DNA from: Candidatus Njordarchaeum guaymasense
GTDB lineage: Archaea > Asgardarchaeota > Njordarchaeia > Njordarchaeales > Njordarchaeaceae
Length of the DNA: 13,623 nt
Assembly (NCBI GenBank): GCA_030587605.1
Contig: JAUQYT010000245.1
Location: forward strand, 1-13,623
Direction of reading: 5' to 3'
A program made the translations under genes and the position numbers. The notes below the pieces were generated by a model. That model did not search any database, was not told the DNA's origin, and saw only the letters and a program-made list of their open reading frames with translations. Every line of letters starts with the position of its first letter. The first letter of the stretch is position 1. Shown here one piece after another: positions 12,834-13,623 of the stretch.

Positions 12834-13087
12834 TTAGTTTCTGCGTCCTATTTCAGCTCGTTTCTTGAAGCCGAGGATGGTTATCCCGATCAGGTTTTCT
12901 CCATGGTATCTGTAGACGATCCCGTCTAGGTCGATGCTGTCTGAAGGATTCTTGCGAGGTAAGGTTTCATCTCAGGATGCTTTGTGGAGATATGCTTCCA
13001 ACATTGCTCCGTCAGCTTCAAGACAATTTCATCTGGGCTTCGGACCTTTCCAAGCTGCAACCAAACTAGGCCTCTCTCTCCGTGTTG
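12834..13087 (-). pseudogene. Frameshifted PBECR-type toxin / DUF2283-like antitoxin remnant
   Basis: The first frame (13087 to a TAG at 12926-12928) reads LGKVRSPDEIVLKLTEQCW and then KHISTKHPEMKPYLARIL. This is the common toxin pattern xVxSPD...LT...W-HI...HPEM...L..iL (RelE/PBECR-like ribonucleases). A second frame of the same strand, overlapping its end and stopping at TAA 12834-12836, reads DGIVYRYHGENLIGITILGF and then KKRAEIGRRN. This is typical of the end of DUF2283 proteins, frequent partners of such toxins. The two pieces adjoin within a few bases, so a deletion probably joined the front of the toxin to the back of its antitoxin. No good start codon remains. Confidence 0.6.
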
Positions 13088-13254
13088 TCATGACTGGAGT
13101 ACTGGTTACTTCTCGAAGGGCCTTGCAGACCTCTCTAGTTTGCCATTACGCTCTCCTTGATTGTCGAGCGGTCACGCATGTTTTAGGTTGATTCCACTAC
13201 GGTTGAGCTGAGAGAATACGTTTCCAAGACTGAGCCGCTACACAATGAAGCGAA

Positions 13255-13446
13255 TTGAGAGGAGAATTCACTGTAAGAGCTCGAACCTTTGGACTACGCA
13301 ACAGCATCGAACAATGGTTCAGCCATCTCAGAACAAGAACCAAACGCTTATACAACAACTTCCCAAAACGGCTAAAGCCTAAAAGCGTCCAGACATACCT
13401 CGCAACCCACACCGCAACCTACAACCTTCTGCTAGGCTTAACTTGA
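13255..13446 (+). pseudogene. C-terminal fragment of a DDE-type insertion sequence transposase
   Basis: The frame encodes RTFGLRNSIEQWFSHLRTRT and then KRLYNNFP, ending with a helix containing a YNLLL motif. This is the region around the catalytic glutamate of IS6-like and related DDE transposases (R-N-x-x-E-xWF-xxLK-xRTxxF-xNNF). Only about 60 residues remain; the two catalytic aspartates upstream are missing, and a stop at 13246-13248 blocks the frame. The segment 13187-13253 in another frame (VDSTTVELREYVSK) may be more of the same element, but I could not confirm it. Terminal inverted repeats were not found. The family assignment is tentative. Confidence 0.65.
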
Positions 13447-13518
13447 CAACCTCCAAGACATTACCACAAAACCTTTAGGAAGCACTCAAAACGGGTGGTC
13501 TTCATGCTGTAAGGGTTC

Positions 13519-13623
13519 ATGACCGATGGAACCGGAAAGGGGCTGGATGTGACTCGAAAAGAGGAAGAAGAACAGCTGCTCGTAAGGTCAAAGCAGTTCC
13601 TGGAAACTGCTGAATACCAGATA
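13519..13623 (+). CDS. N-terminus of a third HEPN-domain protein, runs off the window
   Basis: From ATG 13519 the frame is open for 35 codons to the edge. After an acidic head it reads EEEQLLVRSKQFLETAEYQI, the typical first helix of a COG2250/COG1895-type HEPN protein (RSxxFLExAEYxI). AAGGG lies just before the ATG. GTG 13549 is a possible later start that would remove the low-complexity head. If correct, this is a third HEPN locus within about 10 kb; a nucleotidyltransferase partner would be expected just beyond the window. Only the first helix is visible, so the call rests on one motif. Confidence 0.55.
   Translation, partial: MTDGTGKGLDVTRKEEEEQLLVRSKQFLETAEYQI

Overview
The window looks like a chromosome segment from an archaeon, most likely a TACK-group lineage such as Bathyarchaeia. 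This is an inference from gene content and signals, not from any marker gene. In its favour are TATA boxes 25-45 nt upstream of starts, frequent GTG and TTG starts, four 4-nt stop/start overlaps, paired minimal nucleotidyltransferase/HEPN genes, a DUF5678-type small protein, an AF_0612-type (DTGF) clan AA aspartic protease-like protein, and secreted proteins with archaeal-style Ig-like repeats. I found no rRNA, tRNA or CRISPR array.

The left part (1-2918, minus strand) is a cell-surface region. It holds a secreted beta-propeller protein cut by the window edge, a decayed copy of an S-layer-like C-terminal domain, a multi-pass membrane acyltransferase of the HGSNAT/DUF1624 type, and a membrane-anchored NodB polysaccharide deacetylase. 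The region 5564-8830 (minus strand) adds a 1088-residue secreted M6-type metalloprotease homologue. It ends in the same C-terminal domain found decayed at 627-1064, and its HExxH motif reads HQIGH.

Between and to the right of these lies an accessory region built of small two-gene modules. MNT-HEPN pair 1 (3801-4310 then 3382-3804, minus strand) has the nucleotidyltransferase first. Pair 2 (10557-10955 then 10952-11377, plus strand) has HEPN first. A third HEPN begins at 13519 and runs off the end. There is also a small ribbon-helix-helix-like ORF overlapping a membrane-bound hydrolase-like gene (4610-5169), a DUF5678/retropepsin-like pair (9211-9902), and a winged-helix/retropepsin-like pair (11561-12405).

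Much of the remaining DNA is gene wreckage. It includes a 53-bp fragment of the membrane gene fused to the end of nucleotidyltransferase 2, a frameshifted PBECR/DUF2283-like toxin-antitoxin remnant (12834-13087), and the C-terminal end of a DDE transposase (13255-13446). The picture is a turnover hotspot where toxin-antitoxin-like modules are gained, recombined and lost next to envelope genes. The best candidate for an undescribed system is the repeated use of small retropepsin-like proteins as the second gene of two-gene modules.
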